A DNA stretch of 64,000 nt from an uncultured Acetatifactor sp. (GCA_934433135.1 CAKRZO010000010.1:1-64000); one strand, 5' to 3'; numbered from the stretch's first letter, positions 18,600 through 26,932 are shown. Notes: a model not told the origin generated them from the sequence alone. Program-made: numbers and translations.

Positions 18600-19703
18600 T
18601 TATAAAACTCCCCATATCACATGCATCTGATAATAGAAAAATGCTAAATAAATCACTACTAATGTACCTTTGGCAAACTTCGCAGAGTTTGAAGTAAATA
18701 TGTGATCTATAATCCATGCGGCGCCAATATATCCCGGCAACGTTGTGTAAATCGGGATTCTGCCGATATATACTCCCGAAGTAACAGCGCTCAGTGCATA
18801 AACAAGTGTCGTACACAAGGCACAGTTGACACACAAATTAATGACAGGGGAATTCTCCTCGTCTATGTATCTCTTCCCAATCAAAGCCAATACCGTTGGA
18901 ATGGAGTAAAACAAAACCCTTAAGATATTAGTCCCGTCATCTGTAGTCCAGATTTCGTTGGTCATTATATCACTGTATTGGGTCTCAGATAGTAATGTTT
19001 CCAAAAATGATGTAAACCGCCCTACAAACAAAATCGCCACAACAAATGCCGCAATCATCAATATGGTACGCTTATTCCATGCCCTTCCCGTAACAACAAA
19101 CATAACCGGCAGCATAAGCAGCGCTGAACCATGAATGGTTGCTGCCAGCAAAATAAGCACAATTGCCCACACATACTTTTTTTTCAGAATCTGACTGTAA
19201 CTCAGTAAAACAATAGACACAGCTATAAACTGACGCATTCCATTGAACATCCAGGACAAATAATCGGTGGAAGCAACAAACATAAACATGCACATCAGGA
19301 AATCTTCTGAATATATCCTGAAAAAATAGGCCACGCATATAAGCTGAAACAGTGCAATAATCAGAAAGAACAGTTTATCACTGTTACCGATAAACTGTTT
19401 TAACAGGATTGACAGAACCGAAAATCCTTTATCTTTCGGATATTCTGCTAAATAAGCAGGTAACTGCGCCAGGGAACCCGGTAGATTATAAAAGGTCTTA
19501 CGGTATAATTCTGTATCTCCGAATCCTTTACGATTCATACACCATATGACATACGGGCAAATAAATATCAAAACTGCCGGCCAGCTCCATCGATACTCTC
19601 TTTTATTCAGAACCTTTACCTGTACCTTTGGAACGGCAACCGTTAATAATCCTCCGGCTGCAGCAAGCCAAATCAGCAGCCACCAATAATTTGTCAACGT
19701 CAT
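18600..19703 (-). CDS. EpsG-family polysaccharide polymerase
   Basis: An integral membrane protein of 367 residues with about ten hydrophobic segments and the EpsG hallmarks: MNRKGFGDTELYRKTFYNLP, KGFSVLSILLKQFIGNS, and DYLSWMFNGMRQFIAVSIVL. EpsG/Wzy-type proteins polymerise repeat units on the outer membrane face. GGAGAGAG lies upstream of the ATG. It is the first polysaccharide gene and follows a YkgJ-like gene by only 24 nt, so the cluster may depend on that gene's promoter. Confidence 0.85.
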   Translation of the reverse strand: MTLTNYWWLLIWLAAAGGLLTVAVPKVQVKVLNKREYRWSWPAVLIFICPYVIWCMNRKGFGDTELYRKTFYNLPGSLAQLPAYLAEYPKDKGFSVLSILLKQFIGNSDKLFFLIIALFQLICVAYFFRIYSEDFLMCMFMFVASTDYLSWMFNGMRQFIAVSIVLLSYSQILKKKYVWAIVLILLAATIHGSALLMLPVMFVVTGRAWNKRTILMIAAFVVAILFVGRFTSFLETLLSETQYSDIMTNEIWTTDDGTNILRVLFYSIPTVLALIGKRYIDEENSPVINLCVNCALCTTLVYALSAVTSGVYIGRIPIYTTLPGYIGAAWIIDHIFTSNSAKFAKGTLVVIYLAFFYYQMHVIWGVL

Positions 19704-19727
19704 AAATTCTCTCTCCAGTTTTTTTTA

Positions 19728-20396
19728 TCACAATCCGGTTTGCAGGAAGGTCTTCCCTTTTTCCAGTCTTTCTTCAAACTGCTGGTAAAAATCGACCTGC
19801 TCATTATAAGGAATCAGGAAGAAGTTTTTGAGCAGGTACATGTTCAGGTCGTGGCGCAGTTTGTCATCGCCTTTTTCCAGAACTTCCTCACAGTCTTTGA
19901 GAAAGTAGTGCCAGGAAAGGAGGTAGGCTTTGTTGCGCTTTATGTCCGGTATATCAATCCATTTGGAAACTTTCACTTTGGTACGGTTGGTTCTGGGGCA
20001 TTCGCCGGTCTGGAGAAAATAGCGGAAATCGCCATCTTCATAATATCTTCCCAGCGGAAAGATCCGGCAGATCCCCGGCCGGTACGGATGAATGCTGCAT
20101 CGTCCTTCCGGATTCAGGAAAGCACATTGCTCCTTGCCAGGTGTCATCTTAAGGTGTGGAAGGATGATGCCGTCCGCCACGCCCAGTTCCAGCTTGTCAG
20201 CAAGCAGTGCCTCAAAAGGTACTTTCAAAGCACAGGTCAGTCGGTAACAGTCAAGCGGATCCAACAGGATGGTATCTCCCATTCCTTTGCAGCAGGTGGA
20301 GCAGCCGATGCAGTCATTACAGCCGGCTTTCACCATGTCGTTTTCCCGGTAGAGCCTGCCGTCCGAAATCTCGGCAAGCGTTACATTTCGTTTCAT
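19728..20396 (-). CDS. YkgJ-type cysteine-cluster protein (zinc/iron-chelating domain)
   Basis: A 222-residue protein with the cysteine cluster of the YkgJ/FliB family: CNDCIGCSTCCKGMGD near residues 25-40, CAFLNPEGRCSIHPYRPGICR near 90-112 and a later Cys (TGECPR). The family binds metal ions or Fe-S clusters; some members modify flagellin, but no flagellar gene is near, so the role here is open. Downstream is the polysaccharide operon, upstream an amidase and a dispersed repeat. Confidence 0.75.
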   Translation of the reverse strand: MKRNVTLAEISDGRLYRENDMVKAGCNDCIGCSTCCKGMGDTILLDPLDCYRLTCALKVPFEALLADKLELGVADGIILPHLKMTPGKEQCAFLNPEGRCSIHPYRPGICRIFPLGRYYEDGDFRYFLQTGECPRTNRTKVKVSKWIDIPDIKRNKAYLLSWHYFLKDCEEVLEKGDDKLRHDLNMYLLKNFFLIPYNEQVDFYQQFEERLEKGKTFLQTGL

Positions 20397-20441
20397 AACC
20401 TGTTTTCTCCCCTTAAAGACTTTTTCTATGATGAATAGCTA

Positions 20442-20555
20442 TAACAGTTCAGAAGCGCCATTCACAAAACCGCGCTTTCAGCGCTTTCCTGCTGCTTCAC
20501 AGTCTTTTGTCGCATCTGTAGGATGCGATGCTCATATAACTTAGCTGAACTGTTA
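20442..20555. repeat. Dispersed repeat A, copy 1 (114 bp, 11-bp terminal inverted repeats)
   Basis: It begins TAACAGTTCAG (20442-20452) and ends CTGAACTGTTA (20545-20555), a perfect inverted pair. The left part reads GCGCCATTCACAAAACCGCG then CTTTCAGCGCTTTCC, shared with copies at 32013-32176 and 62722-62778. The right terminal TTA is the stop codon of the amidase gene. Confidence 0.75.
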
Positions 20556-21713
20556 CCCAAAGTAAGCATCTACGCCGTCTGCAATGCCTTCTACAATCTT
20601 TTCCTGGTAGTCCGGCTGCTGCATGCGTTTGTCTTCGTCTTCGTTGCTCATATAGCCCATTTCGATAATGGTTACGGGAATGGTGCACCAGTTAATGCCG
20701 CTCATGGTGTCGGTTTCCCAGACGCCTCTGCTGTTGGATCCCATCGTAGCGAGCATGTGATCCAGCACTTCCTGGGAAAGGCGTTTGCTGTCATCATGAA
20801 TGGATGCATTAAACGGACTGGATGCAGTATTGCAAATGGTCATGGTACCGTTTACGGAAGCTTTTTCCGATCCATTGGCATGGATGCGCAGGAAAATTTC
20901 CGCTCCGGAGGTATTTGCCATCTCCGCTCTTTCCTTATTACTAATGTCCACATCATGGCTTTCCCGGATCATAACGATCTGGTAGCCGCGGTTTTCCAGC
21001 TCTGTTTTCAGAGCCTGTGCAATGGTAAGGTTTAATTCATATTCATAAACGCCGGTAGCCACACCTCTTGTTCCGGAAGAAACTTTGGCTTTCATCTGGC
21101 TGCTGCCCGGTCCCAGGGGCTCTTTTTCCTTATTTCCCTTTGCCTGATGCCCTGCATCGATGGCGATGATATGTTTCCCGGTAACCCCTGTAGGATTGGA
21201 TGGCTGTGTTGATTCTGACGGATTTGCTGTTCCTGTAGATTCTGACGGTTGTGTTGACTCTGCAGACTTTGATGCCTGTGCAGACTCTGTAGAACCTGAT
21301 GTCCGTGCCGATTCTATGGTCTTCGCTGCCTGTGCTGAATCAGATTCCTGCGTCATCCCTGTAGACTTCGCTGCTTCCGCAGAATCTGACGCTTCTACAT
21401 CTTGCGATGTCTCGCCGGATTCTGTGGTTTTGTCGTTTCTTTGTGCTTCAGAACTTTCCGCATCAGAAGATGTTCCCGTCTCTTCCCCTGAGGCAGTATC
21501 GGAATCCAGTTCTTCTCCGGTAACGATGCGGATGTCATCCGTCACGGTTCCATCTTGCCGCTTCCCGCAGGCAGTCGTAAAAAGCGCCAGACTCACCAGG
21601 AGGCAAACAGAGAAGCAGGACCTTCTTATTCTGTTCCTTCTTATTCTATTTTTTCTTACTTTATTCTTTTCTACTTTACTTTTTTCTATTTTATTCACTC
21701 TCACATCAGGCAT
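20553..21713 (-). CDS. N-acetylmuramoyl-L-alanine amidase lipoprotein (Amidase_3)
   Basis: The C-terminal ~200 residues form an Amidase_3 domain with zinc ligands in IAIDAGHQ, the Glu in YEYELNLT, the His in FLRIHANGS and the catalytic Glu in VTIIEMGYMSNEDED. It cleaves the amide between MurNAc and the stem peptide. The N-terminus is very basic (KIEKSKVEKNKVRKNRIRRN), followed by a hydrophobic stretch ending LFTTAC, a lipobox, so it is probably a lipoprotein. Residues ~60-175 are a low-complexity Ser/Thr/Glu/Ala linker built of degenerate SAESTQPSE-like units. ATG 21713 is very close to its G-rich ribosome site; GTG at 21704 is possible. Confidence 0.85.
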   Translation of the reverse strand: MPDVRVNKIEKSKVEKNKVRKNRIRRNRIRRSCFSVCLLVSLALFTTACGKRQDGTVTDDIRIVTGEELDSDTASGEETGTSSDAESSEAQRNDKTTESGETSQDVEASDSAEAAKSTGMTQESDSAQAAKTIESARTSGSTESAQASKSAESTQPSESTGTANPSESTQPSNPTGVTGKHIIAIDAGHQAKGNKEKEPLGPGSSQMKAKVSSGTRGVATGVYEYELNLTIAQALKTELENRGYQIVMIRESHDVDISNKERAEMANTSGAEIFLRIHANGSEKASVNGTMTICNTASSPFNASIHDDSKRLSQEVLDHMLATMGSNSRGVWETDTMSGINWCTIPVTIIEMGYMSNEDEDKRMQQPDYQEKIVEGIADGVDAYFG

Positions 21714-21754
21714 CCCCTTCCTGAATCAAAATCAAAAATAACTACAAAACATCC

Positions 21755-22663
21755 CTATCTCAAGATACACCCGTTGCTGTCTTCTGTCAACATTTTGCAC
21801 AAACTTTTTGCAGCTACGCTTAAGGGATGTCTGGTATCGGTAACAAGACAGATCTGTCGTTCCGGAAGCGGCTCTTCCAGCGGGATCTCTACGATTTTCC
21901 CGGCTTCCAGCGCTTCTTTGGCAAAGAATTCCGGCAGAAAACCGAGTCCTAAGTTGTTCTTTATCATAGGAAGAACCAAGTCGCTTGTCTCCACTTCCAC
22001 ATCCGGCTCCAATAAGAAGCCACGCCCCCAGAACAGCTTCCGGTAATATTCATAGGTCGTGGTGTCCCGGTTCAGGGTAATCAGCGGATAGTTGCCGAGT
22101 TCAGAAAGGGGAAGCGGAGCGCTTGCCAGGTTCCGGAACTGTTCTCCGCCAGCCAGAATGTCCCGAAAGGGCTTGAGCGGTGTCTGCTGCAGGTGGGAGT
22201 CGGTCTCCACCGGGCAGGCCACCACTGCCAGTTCCACTTTCTGATCCTGAAGCGCCTGAATGGCTTCTTTTACCACATAATTAAAAATTTTCAGCCGGAC
22301 TTTGGGATATTCCCTGTGAAAAATTCCCAATTTATCGATCAGAAAACTATGTAATGCCGTTTCCGTGGCACCGATAAAAACAGTGCCGCTCTGCAGGCTC
22401 AAGCTCTGCTGCAGTTCTTCCTCTCCCAGCTTAAACTGTTCAAATGCGGCAGAAACATGCCGGTAAAGCCTGTCTCCTTCCGCCGTCAGCCGGATACCCC
22501 GGTTAGAGCGGGAAATCAGTTTGCATCCCAGTTCATATTCCAGGTTATTCATCACTCTGGTGACGTTAGGCTGGTTACTCATAAGCACATTGGCCGCCCT
22601 GGTCAGATTCCCGTATTTCGCTACATAATAAAATACTTTATAATACTCAAAATTTACTGCCAT
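21755..22663 (-). CDS. LysR family transcriptional regulator
   Basis: A 302-residue LTTR. The N-terminal winged HTH covers residues ~3-62 (YYVAKYGNLTRAANVLMSNQPNVTRVMNNLE), followed by the periplasmic-binding-like effector domain (GTVFIGATETALHSFLIDKL onwards). GAGGAG is 8 nt before the ATG. It is divergent from the MATE transporter at 22880, with 216 bp between, which is the usual layout for an LTTR and its target. The effector is not predictable. Length is typical. Confidence 0.9.
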   Translation of the reverse strand: MAVNFEYYKVFYYVAKYGNLTRAANVLMSNQPNVTRVMNNLEYELGCKLISRSNRGIRLTAEGDRLYRHVSAAFEQFKLGEEELQQSLSLQSGTVFIGATETALHSFLIDKLGIFHREYPKVRLKIFNYVVKEAIQALQDQKVELAVVACPVETDSHLQQTPLKPFRDILAGGEQFRNLASAPLPLSELGNYPLITLNRDTTTYEYYRKLFWGRGFLLEPDVEVETSDLVLPMIKNNLGLGFLPEFFAKEALEAGKIVEIPLEEPLPERQICLVTDTRHPLSVAAKSLCKMLTEDSNGCILR

Positions 22664-22753
22664 ACCCCATTCTCCTCACTCATCATATTATAATGATATT
22701 TCTGTCATGTCAACTATATATTTTTCATTTTCCCCTTTTTACTCTATAATATG

Positions 22754-22826
22754 GTAACAGTTCAGGCAAGCAAAATGGCTACGAAGCATGCGGCAAATTT
22801 TGCAAATAAACGCGGCTGAGTTGTTA
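22754..22826. repeat. Dispersed repeat A, copy 2 (short, diverged)
   Basis: It starts GTAACAGTTCAGG (22754-22766) and ends CTGAGTTGTTA (22816-22826), imperfect inverted ends. The interior is diverged from copy 1 but keeps an AAACGCGG element. It lies in the LysR/MATE divergent region, so it may overlap regulatory sequence. Confidence 0.55.
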
Positions 22827-22879
22827 TGTAATGTGTAGTTTAATGAAACAAATGTAACAAGGAATATAAGGAGAATATT

Positions 22880-24250
22880 ATGAACAAGGATTTAACCGTC
22901 GGCAAGCCGTCTTCCGTTTTGTGGAGATTCTGCCTGCCTTTGTTCGGAAGTGTAATTTTTCAACAGCTTTACAATGTCGCCGACAGTCTGGTTGCCGGTC
23001 GTTACATAGGGGAAAATGCTCTGGCTGCGGTAGGAAACAGTTATGAGTTGACTCTGATTTTTATTGCCTTTGCTTTTGGCTGCAACATCGGCAGTTCCGT
23101 CATTGTTTCCCAACTCTTCGGAGCCAAAAAATACGGTGAAATGAAGACCGCTGTTTATACGACTTTGTTTTCCAGCGCAGTGCTCTGTGCTGTTTTGATG
23201 GCAGGTGGCTTCCTTTTATGTGAAAAGCTGCTCCGGCTGATTCAGACACCTGCAGAGGTAATGGAGGATTCCTTACTTTATCTGAACATTTATATCGGCG
23301 GTGTTCCTTTTCTCTTCTTTTACAATATCGCCACGGGAATTTTTTCTGCTCTGGGGGATTCCAAGACACCGTTCTATTTCCTGGCAGCCTCTTCGGTTTC
23401 CAACATTTTAATGGATATCTGGTTCGTCTCCACGTTTCAGATGGGTGTGGCCGGTGTCGCCTGGGCGACTTTTATCTGTCAGGGCATCAGCTGTATTTTG
23501 GCTATGTGGGTTGTCCTGCGCCGTCTGCACCGCATCGAGACAGACGAACGGGTTCCCCTGTTTTCTGTTTCTTTGCTTGGAAAAATCGTAGTCATCGCCG
23601 TTCCCAGTATTCTGCAGCAGAGTTTTATTTCCATCGGAAATATCATTATTCAGGGATTTATCAACGGCTACGGTCCGGAGGTTATGGCCGGCTATTCTGC
23701 CGCCGTCAAATTGAATAACCTGGTGATCACTTCCTTCACCACTCTCGGAAACGGAATTTCCAATTATACCGCTCAGAATGTAGGCGCCGGCAAACTTTCC
23801 CGGATACGGGAAGGCATGAAAGCAGGTTTAAAGCTTCTGTGGCTTTTGTGCATTCCTTTCATCCTCTTCTACTTCTTCGCCGGAAGGATCGGACTGCATC
23901 TTTTTATGGAAAACAAAACCGGTCTCGCTATGGAAACCGGTATCATCTTCCTTCAGATTCTCTCTCCGTTCTACGCAGTCTGTGCCTGCAAGCTGGCGGC
24001 AGACGGAGTGCTGCGGGGCGCCGGCATGATGAATCGCTTTATGATCTCTACCTTCACGGACTTGATCCTGCGGGTGGTTCTGGCTTATGTCTTCTCTATT
24101 ACGTTCGGATCCACGGGAATCTGGATGGCATGGCCTTTCGGTTGGGCGATTGGTGCGATCCTGTCCGTCCTCTTCTATTTCAGCGGTCCCTGGAAGCGTA
24201 AAGCTGTGTGCGAGGTTCCGGAAGCGGAGGTTGAAAAGCCCCTTTCCTAA
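22880..24250 (+). CDS. MATE family efflux transporter
   Basis: A 456-residue membrane protein with the two-fold repeated 6-helix architecture of MATE/NorM (FGSVIFQQLYNVADSLVAGRYIG in the first half; PSILQQSFISIGNIIIQGFI in the second). Family members export cationic drugs or metabolites with Na+ or H+ antiport. AAGGAG lies upstream of the ATG. It is divergently arranged with the LysR gene, which probably controls it. A second MATE, from a different subgroup, is at 60015. Confidence 0.9.
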   Translation: MNKDLTVGKPSSVLWRFCLPLFGSVIFQQLYNVADSLVAGRYIGENALAAVGNSYELTLIFIAFAFGCNIGSSVIVSQLFGAKKYGEMKTAVYTTLFSSAVLCAVLMAGGFLLCEKLLRLIQTPAEVMEDSLLYLNIYIGGVPFLFFYNIATGIFSALGDSKTPFYFLAASSVSNILMDIWFVSTFQMGVAGVAWATFICQGISCILAMWVVLRRLHRIETDERVPLFSVSLLGKIVVIAVPSILQQSFISIGNIIIQGFINGYGPEVMAGYSAAVKLNNLVITSFTTLGNGISNYTAQNVGAGKLSRIREGMKAGLKLLWLLCIPFILFYFFAGRIGLHLFMENKTGLAMETGIIFLQILSPFYAVCACKLAADGVLRGAGMMNRFMISTFTDLILRVVLAYVFSITFGSTGIWMAWPFGWAIGAILSVLFYFSGPWKRKAVCEVPEAEVEKPLS

Positions 24251-24363
24251 GGCGGCCTTCCTGCTGCTATTTGTAAATTTACAAAAATACAAATTTATGA
24301 ATAACAATTTTTCCAATGTGAAATCCGATGAGAGGCATGTAAAAATGCCGGGGTGTTTTCTAT

Positions 24364-24396
24364 CTTTGTGCACCAACTCTTAAATGGTGCACAAAG
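24364..24396. terminator. Hairpin between convergent MATE and ybaK genes
   Basis: A perfect 12-bp stem, CTTTGTGCACCA / TGGTGCACAAAG, with a 9-nt loop. It is in the convergent gap after the MATE stop (24250) and before the ybaK stop (24425). No strong U-run follows on either strand, so termination is probable from position, not proven. Confidence 0.5.
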
Positions 24397-24424
24397 TTGG
24401 TATATACGCTGGCGTAAGTCTATC

Positions 24425-24916
24425 CTACTCCACGCTCCTCACCAGGTCGGCATATTGGGCATCCGCAGCGCGGCACAGATCATCGGGATTCAGTTCCATC
24501 TGGACTCCGATTTTTCCTGCACTGACATAGATAAGCGGGTACTCTGCGGCGCTTTTGTCGATCCGGGTCACGTATTTTTTCTTCATGCCTACTGCGGTGC
24601 ATCCGCCGCGGATATAACCGGTTACGGCAAAGATGTCCTTTACATGGATCATTTCCACGCTTTTTTCTCCCACGCACCTGGCGGCCTTCTTCAGATCCAG
24701 CTCCTCCGCTACCGGAATCACAAATACAAAATAATTCTTATCTGTTCCCTGTGTTACCAGCGTCTTGTATACCTTTTCCGGCGGCAGGGAAAGTGCCTGT
24801 GCAATCTGCAGTCCGTCTACAAATTCATCACATTCGTATGCATGCTGGGTAAAAGGAATCTTCATGGATTCCAGTATCCGCATGGCGTTTGTTTTAACTT
24901 CTTTTTGCTTTGCCAT
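24425..24916 (-). CDS. ybaK: Cys-tRNA(Pro)/Cys-tRNA(Cys) deacylase, YbaK/EbsC family
   Basis: A 163-residue YbaK-type editing domain that hydrolyses misacylated Cys-tRNA(Pro). Visible blocks are AMRILESMKIPFTQHAYE, LPPEKVYKTLVTQGTDKN, FVFVIPVAEELDLKKAARCV and GYIRGGCTAVGMKKKYVT, the latter with the conserved GG and the substrate-pocket region. The start is ATG 24916 because GGAG lies 6 nt upstream; the ATG at 24928 overlaps that ribosome site. Confidence 0.9.
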   Translation of the reverse strand: MAKQKEVKTNAMRILESMKIPFTQHAYECDEFVDGLQIAQALSLPPEKVYKTLVTQGTDKNYFVFVIPVAEELDLKKAARCVGEKSVEMIHVKDIFAVTGYIRGGCTAVGMKKKYVTRIDKSAAEYPLIYVSAGKIGVQMELNPDDLCRAADAQYADLVRSVE

Positions 24917-24954
24917 TTTAATCTCCATTCCGCAGACGCTTTAACGTCGAAGGA

Positions 24955-24989
24955 ATCGCAGCGTCAAATTTCAAATTTGACGCTGCGAT
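24955..24989. repeat. Perfect 17-bp palindrome upstream of ybaK
   Basis: ATCGCAGCGTCAAATTT (24955-24971) is followed, after a single C, by its exact reverse complement (24973-24989). It lies in the 145-bp gap between ybaK and the symporter stop. With a 1-nt loop it would form a cruciform on DNA rather than a good RNA hairpin. A CATTCCGCAGACGCTTTAAC motif (24927-24946) lies next to it. Confidence 0.65.
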
Positions 24990-25025
24990 CAAGGCTACTT
25001 TGTGACGCCTGCGGCACAAATAGCC

Positions 25026-25062
25026 GTGTGAAAAAATGGCATTTCAATGCATTTTTTCACAC
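25026..25062 (-). terminator. Terminator of the alanine/glycine symporter gene
   Basis: A 13-bp perfect stem, GTGTGAAAAAATG / CATTTTTTCACAC, immediately follows the symporter stop codon on the minus strand. The loop is GCATTTCAATG. A close relative with the same loop occurs at 42952-43004 after another minus-strand gene, so this may be a shared terminator module. Confidence 0.65.
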
Positions 25063-26432
25063 TATTTCTGCTTCCTTGCGGATTTCACCACCAATCCGGA
25101 TAAGGCAATCAGGGCGATGACGTTGGGAATTACCATCAACTGGTTAAAGGTATCCGTCAATTCCCATACCAGGTCATTGGACAGGCAGGAGCCCAGGAAA
25201 ATGAAGAAAATGGCAATGACGGAATATACCTTGGTTGCTTTGCTCCCGAACAGGTAAGCGACATTGATCTTACCGAACAGGTTCCATCCCAGGATGGTGG
25301 AAAACGCAAAGAAGAACAGGCAGATCGCTACAAAAACATTTCCCACGCCGGAGCCGAACACACTTCCGAAAGCCAGCTGCGCCATATTGGTCTTGGAGAC
25401 GCCGTCTGCCGCTCCGGTTGCCAACACGCCGTCCTTTGTATATAGGGTAGCGATGATGACCAGCGCTGTCATCGTCAGCACGACAAAAGTATCAATAAAC
25501 ACACCGACCATCGCTACCACACCCTGATCATGGGGTTTTTCCACGTTAGCCATGGCATGTGCGTGAGGTGTGGAACCCATACCGGCTTCGTTGGAGAAAA
25601 GTCCTCTCTTTACGCCCTGGCTGATTGCGGTTTTCAAAGCATAGCCAAGGCCTCCGCCGATCAACGCTTCGGGATGGAACGCATATTTGAAAATCATACC
25701 GAATGTAGCGGGAATATACGTAATTCGGCTGATCAGCACGATCAGTCCGCCTGCCAGGTACAGCACTGCCATAATCGGCACCAGCTTCTCCGTTACGGAA
25801 GCCAGTCTCTTTAATCCGCCCAGGAAAATAAAGGAAGCAATGGCTGCCACTACAAGACCCATCACCCAGCCGGGAATACCGAAAGCGGTATTACAAGTCT
25901 CACTGATAGAATTAGACTGTACCATACAACCCATGAATCCCAGCGCCAGGATAATTGCCACGGCAAAGAACCCTGCCAGGAAGCTGCCGAATTTTCCTTT
26001 GAATGCTCTTTTGATGTAATACACCGGTCCGCCATGTACCGAGCCGTCTTCTTTCACCACTCTGGTCTCCTGCGCCAGAACCGCTTCCGCATAAATGGTA
26101 GCCATGCCGAAAAATGCAATGATCCACATCCAGAAAATAGCACCCGGACCGCCGATGAGAATCGCACCGCAGGCACCTACAATATTTCCGGTACCCACCT
26201 GAGCTGCTATAGCCGTTGTCAGAGCCTGAAAAGACGACAGACCGCTTTCATGCTTTTTCCCGTTCAGAGTTATCTTCCCGAACACCCTGCGCATGCCTTC
26301 TCCGAAGCAGCGAACCTGTACAAAGCGGGTTCGGATGGTAAAATAGAGCCCGGTTCCCACCAGAAGAACGATCAGAATATAATCTGACAGATACGAATTG
26401 ATTTCCTTCACAATTTTGAGTGCTGTTTCCAC
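25062..26432 (-). CDS. Sodium:alanine/glycine symporter (AGCS family)
   Basis: A 456-residue AGCS transporter with some 9-11 membrane spans. Family blocks include FQALTTAIAAQVGTGNIVGA, GGPGAIFWMWIIAFFGMATIYAE, VHGGPVYYIKRAF and GLFSNEAGMGSTPHAHAMA. It takes up alanine or glycine with Na+. The GTG at 26432 has AAGGAGG 8 nt upstream. The open frame continues to 26606, but that part lies within the glycine riboswitch and its terminator and is not coding. The riboswitch points to glycine as substrate. Confidence 0.9.
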   Translation of the reverse strand: METALKIVKEINSYLSDYILIVLLVGTGLYFTIRTRFVQVRCFGEGMRRVFGKITLNGKKHESGLSSFQALTTAIAAQVGTGNIVGACGAILIGGPGAIFWMWIIAFFGMATIYAEAVLAQETRVVKEDGSVHGGPVYYIKRAFKGKFGSFLAGFFAVAIILALGFMGCMVQSNSISETCNTAFGIPGWVMGLVVAAIASFIFLGGLKRLASVTEKLVPIMAVLYLAGGLIVLISRITYIPATFGMIFKYAFHPEALIGGGLGYALKTAISQGVKRGLFSNEAGMGSTPHAHAMANVEKPHDQGVVAMVGVFIDTFVVLTMTALVIIATLYTKDGVLATGAADGVSKTNMAQLAFGSVFGSGVGNVFVAICLFFFAFSTILGWNLFGKINVAYLFGSKATKVYSVIAIFFIFLGSCLSNDLVWELTDTFNQLMVIPNVIALIALSGLVVKSARKQK

Positions 26433-26483
26433 GATTTTTTCCTCCTTGGTTGATTGCTGCGAAACTTTTTTCGCACAAAAAAA

Positions 26484-26511
26484 CTGCCGACACCCTTTCG
26501 ATGCCCGGCAG
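26484..26511 (-). terminator. Riboswitch expression-platform terminator
   Basis: On the minus strand a stem of CTGCC / GGCAG plus GGCATC / GGTGTC with a GAAAG loop is followed by seven U (26477-26483). It lies between the glycine aptamer and the symporter ribosome site, so it is probably the switch that glycine binding prevents from forming. Confidence 0.75.
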
Positions 26512-26539
26512 CTCCGGAGAACATATACAGCAAGCGCTA

Positions 26540-26652
26540 TTTTCGCCCGCTCTGTCCTTTTGCCTGAGAGATTCGGCTTACACCATAAGCCTTGCACCTT
26601 CGGCACTCAATTAAATGAGATTCTCCAGAGTCTCCTCTGCTCTCAGTCTTGC
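26540..26652 (-). ncRNA. Glycine riboswitch (gcvT motif), apparently single aptamer
   Basis: The minus-strand leader has the characteristic blocks GCCGAAGGTGCAA (about 26594-26606) and TCTCTCAGGCAAAAGGACAG (about 26550-26570), plus the GGAGACTCTGGAGA opening stem near 26620-26635. Only one aptamer is evident, with a possible extra pairing segment (GGCAAGACTGAGAGC) upstream, where tandem forms have a second aptamer. It lies between a good promoter and a terminator ahead of the AGCS symporter, so glycine would tune its uptake. Whether the switch is ON or OFF with glycine is not determined. Confidence 0.9.
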
Positions 26653-26715
26653 CTGCCCACCATGGATAGACAATTCTGTAAAGCATCACCGGATTATTAT
26701 TCTTAACAAAATCTA

Positions 26716-26744
26716 ATTCTAGCATTCCTGCTTCCATTTGTCAA
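26716..26744 (-). promoter_or_regulatory. Sigma-A promoter of the glycine riboswitch/symporter unit
   Basis: On the minus strand, TTGACA (26739-26744) is separated by 17 nt from TAGAAT (26716-26721). Transcription would start near 26708, about 55 nt ahead of the aptamer. Confidence 0.8.
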
Positions 26745-26770
26745 ATACTTTATTTTTTGCAAATAGCACA

Positions 26771-26783
26771 CCTGAACTGTTAG
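26771..26783. repeat. Half-site of dispersed repeat A
   Basis: CCTGAACTGTTAG matches one terminal arm of the repeat A family (CTGAACTGTTAC). No partner arm or shared interior is evident nearby, so it may be a decayed copy next to the large palindrome at 26795. Confidence 0.4.
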
Positions 26784-26794
26784 CGTTTTCCTAA

Positions 26795-26932
26795 GGGCGG
26801 GCTCATGTGGAATCCAATGAGGGGAGTCATGTAAAAACGCCACCCCTTAGACTGCGTACTATGCAGTCTTAGTGGCGCTGCGTTTTTAATTGAGCGAAAG
26901 CGTCCCCCGAATGGATCCGCATGAGCCCACCC
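26795..26932 (-). terminator. Large nested palindrome ending the butyryl-CoA operon
   Basis: The outer arms are GGGCGGGCTCATG (26795-26807) and CATGAGCCCACCC (26920-26932), one mismatch. Inside lies a second stem, AAAAACG..CGCCAC..GACTGC with GCAGTC..GTGGCG..CGTTTTT (26833-26887). Read on the minus strand after the etfA stop, the inner stem is followed by GGCGTTTTT, so it can act as an intrinsic terminator. The size (138 bp) is far beyond an ordinary terminator. Confidence 0.6.

Noticed and set aside
19740..20438. Long plus-strand frame opposite the YkgJ-like gene
   Set aside because: No ribosome site and no recognisable protein; the minus-strand gene has clear cysteine motifs.
21160..21741. 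Plus-strand Ser/Asp-rich frame opposite the amidase linker
   Set aside because: It is the shadow of a low-complexity repeat coding for the Ser/Thr/Glu linker on the other strand.
26433..26606. N-terminal extension of the symporter frame up to 26606
   Set aside because: It lies within the glycine riboswitch and terminator; the GTG at 26432 has a perfect ribosome site.
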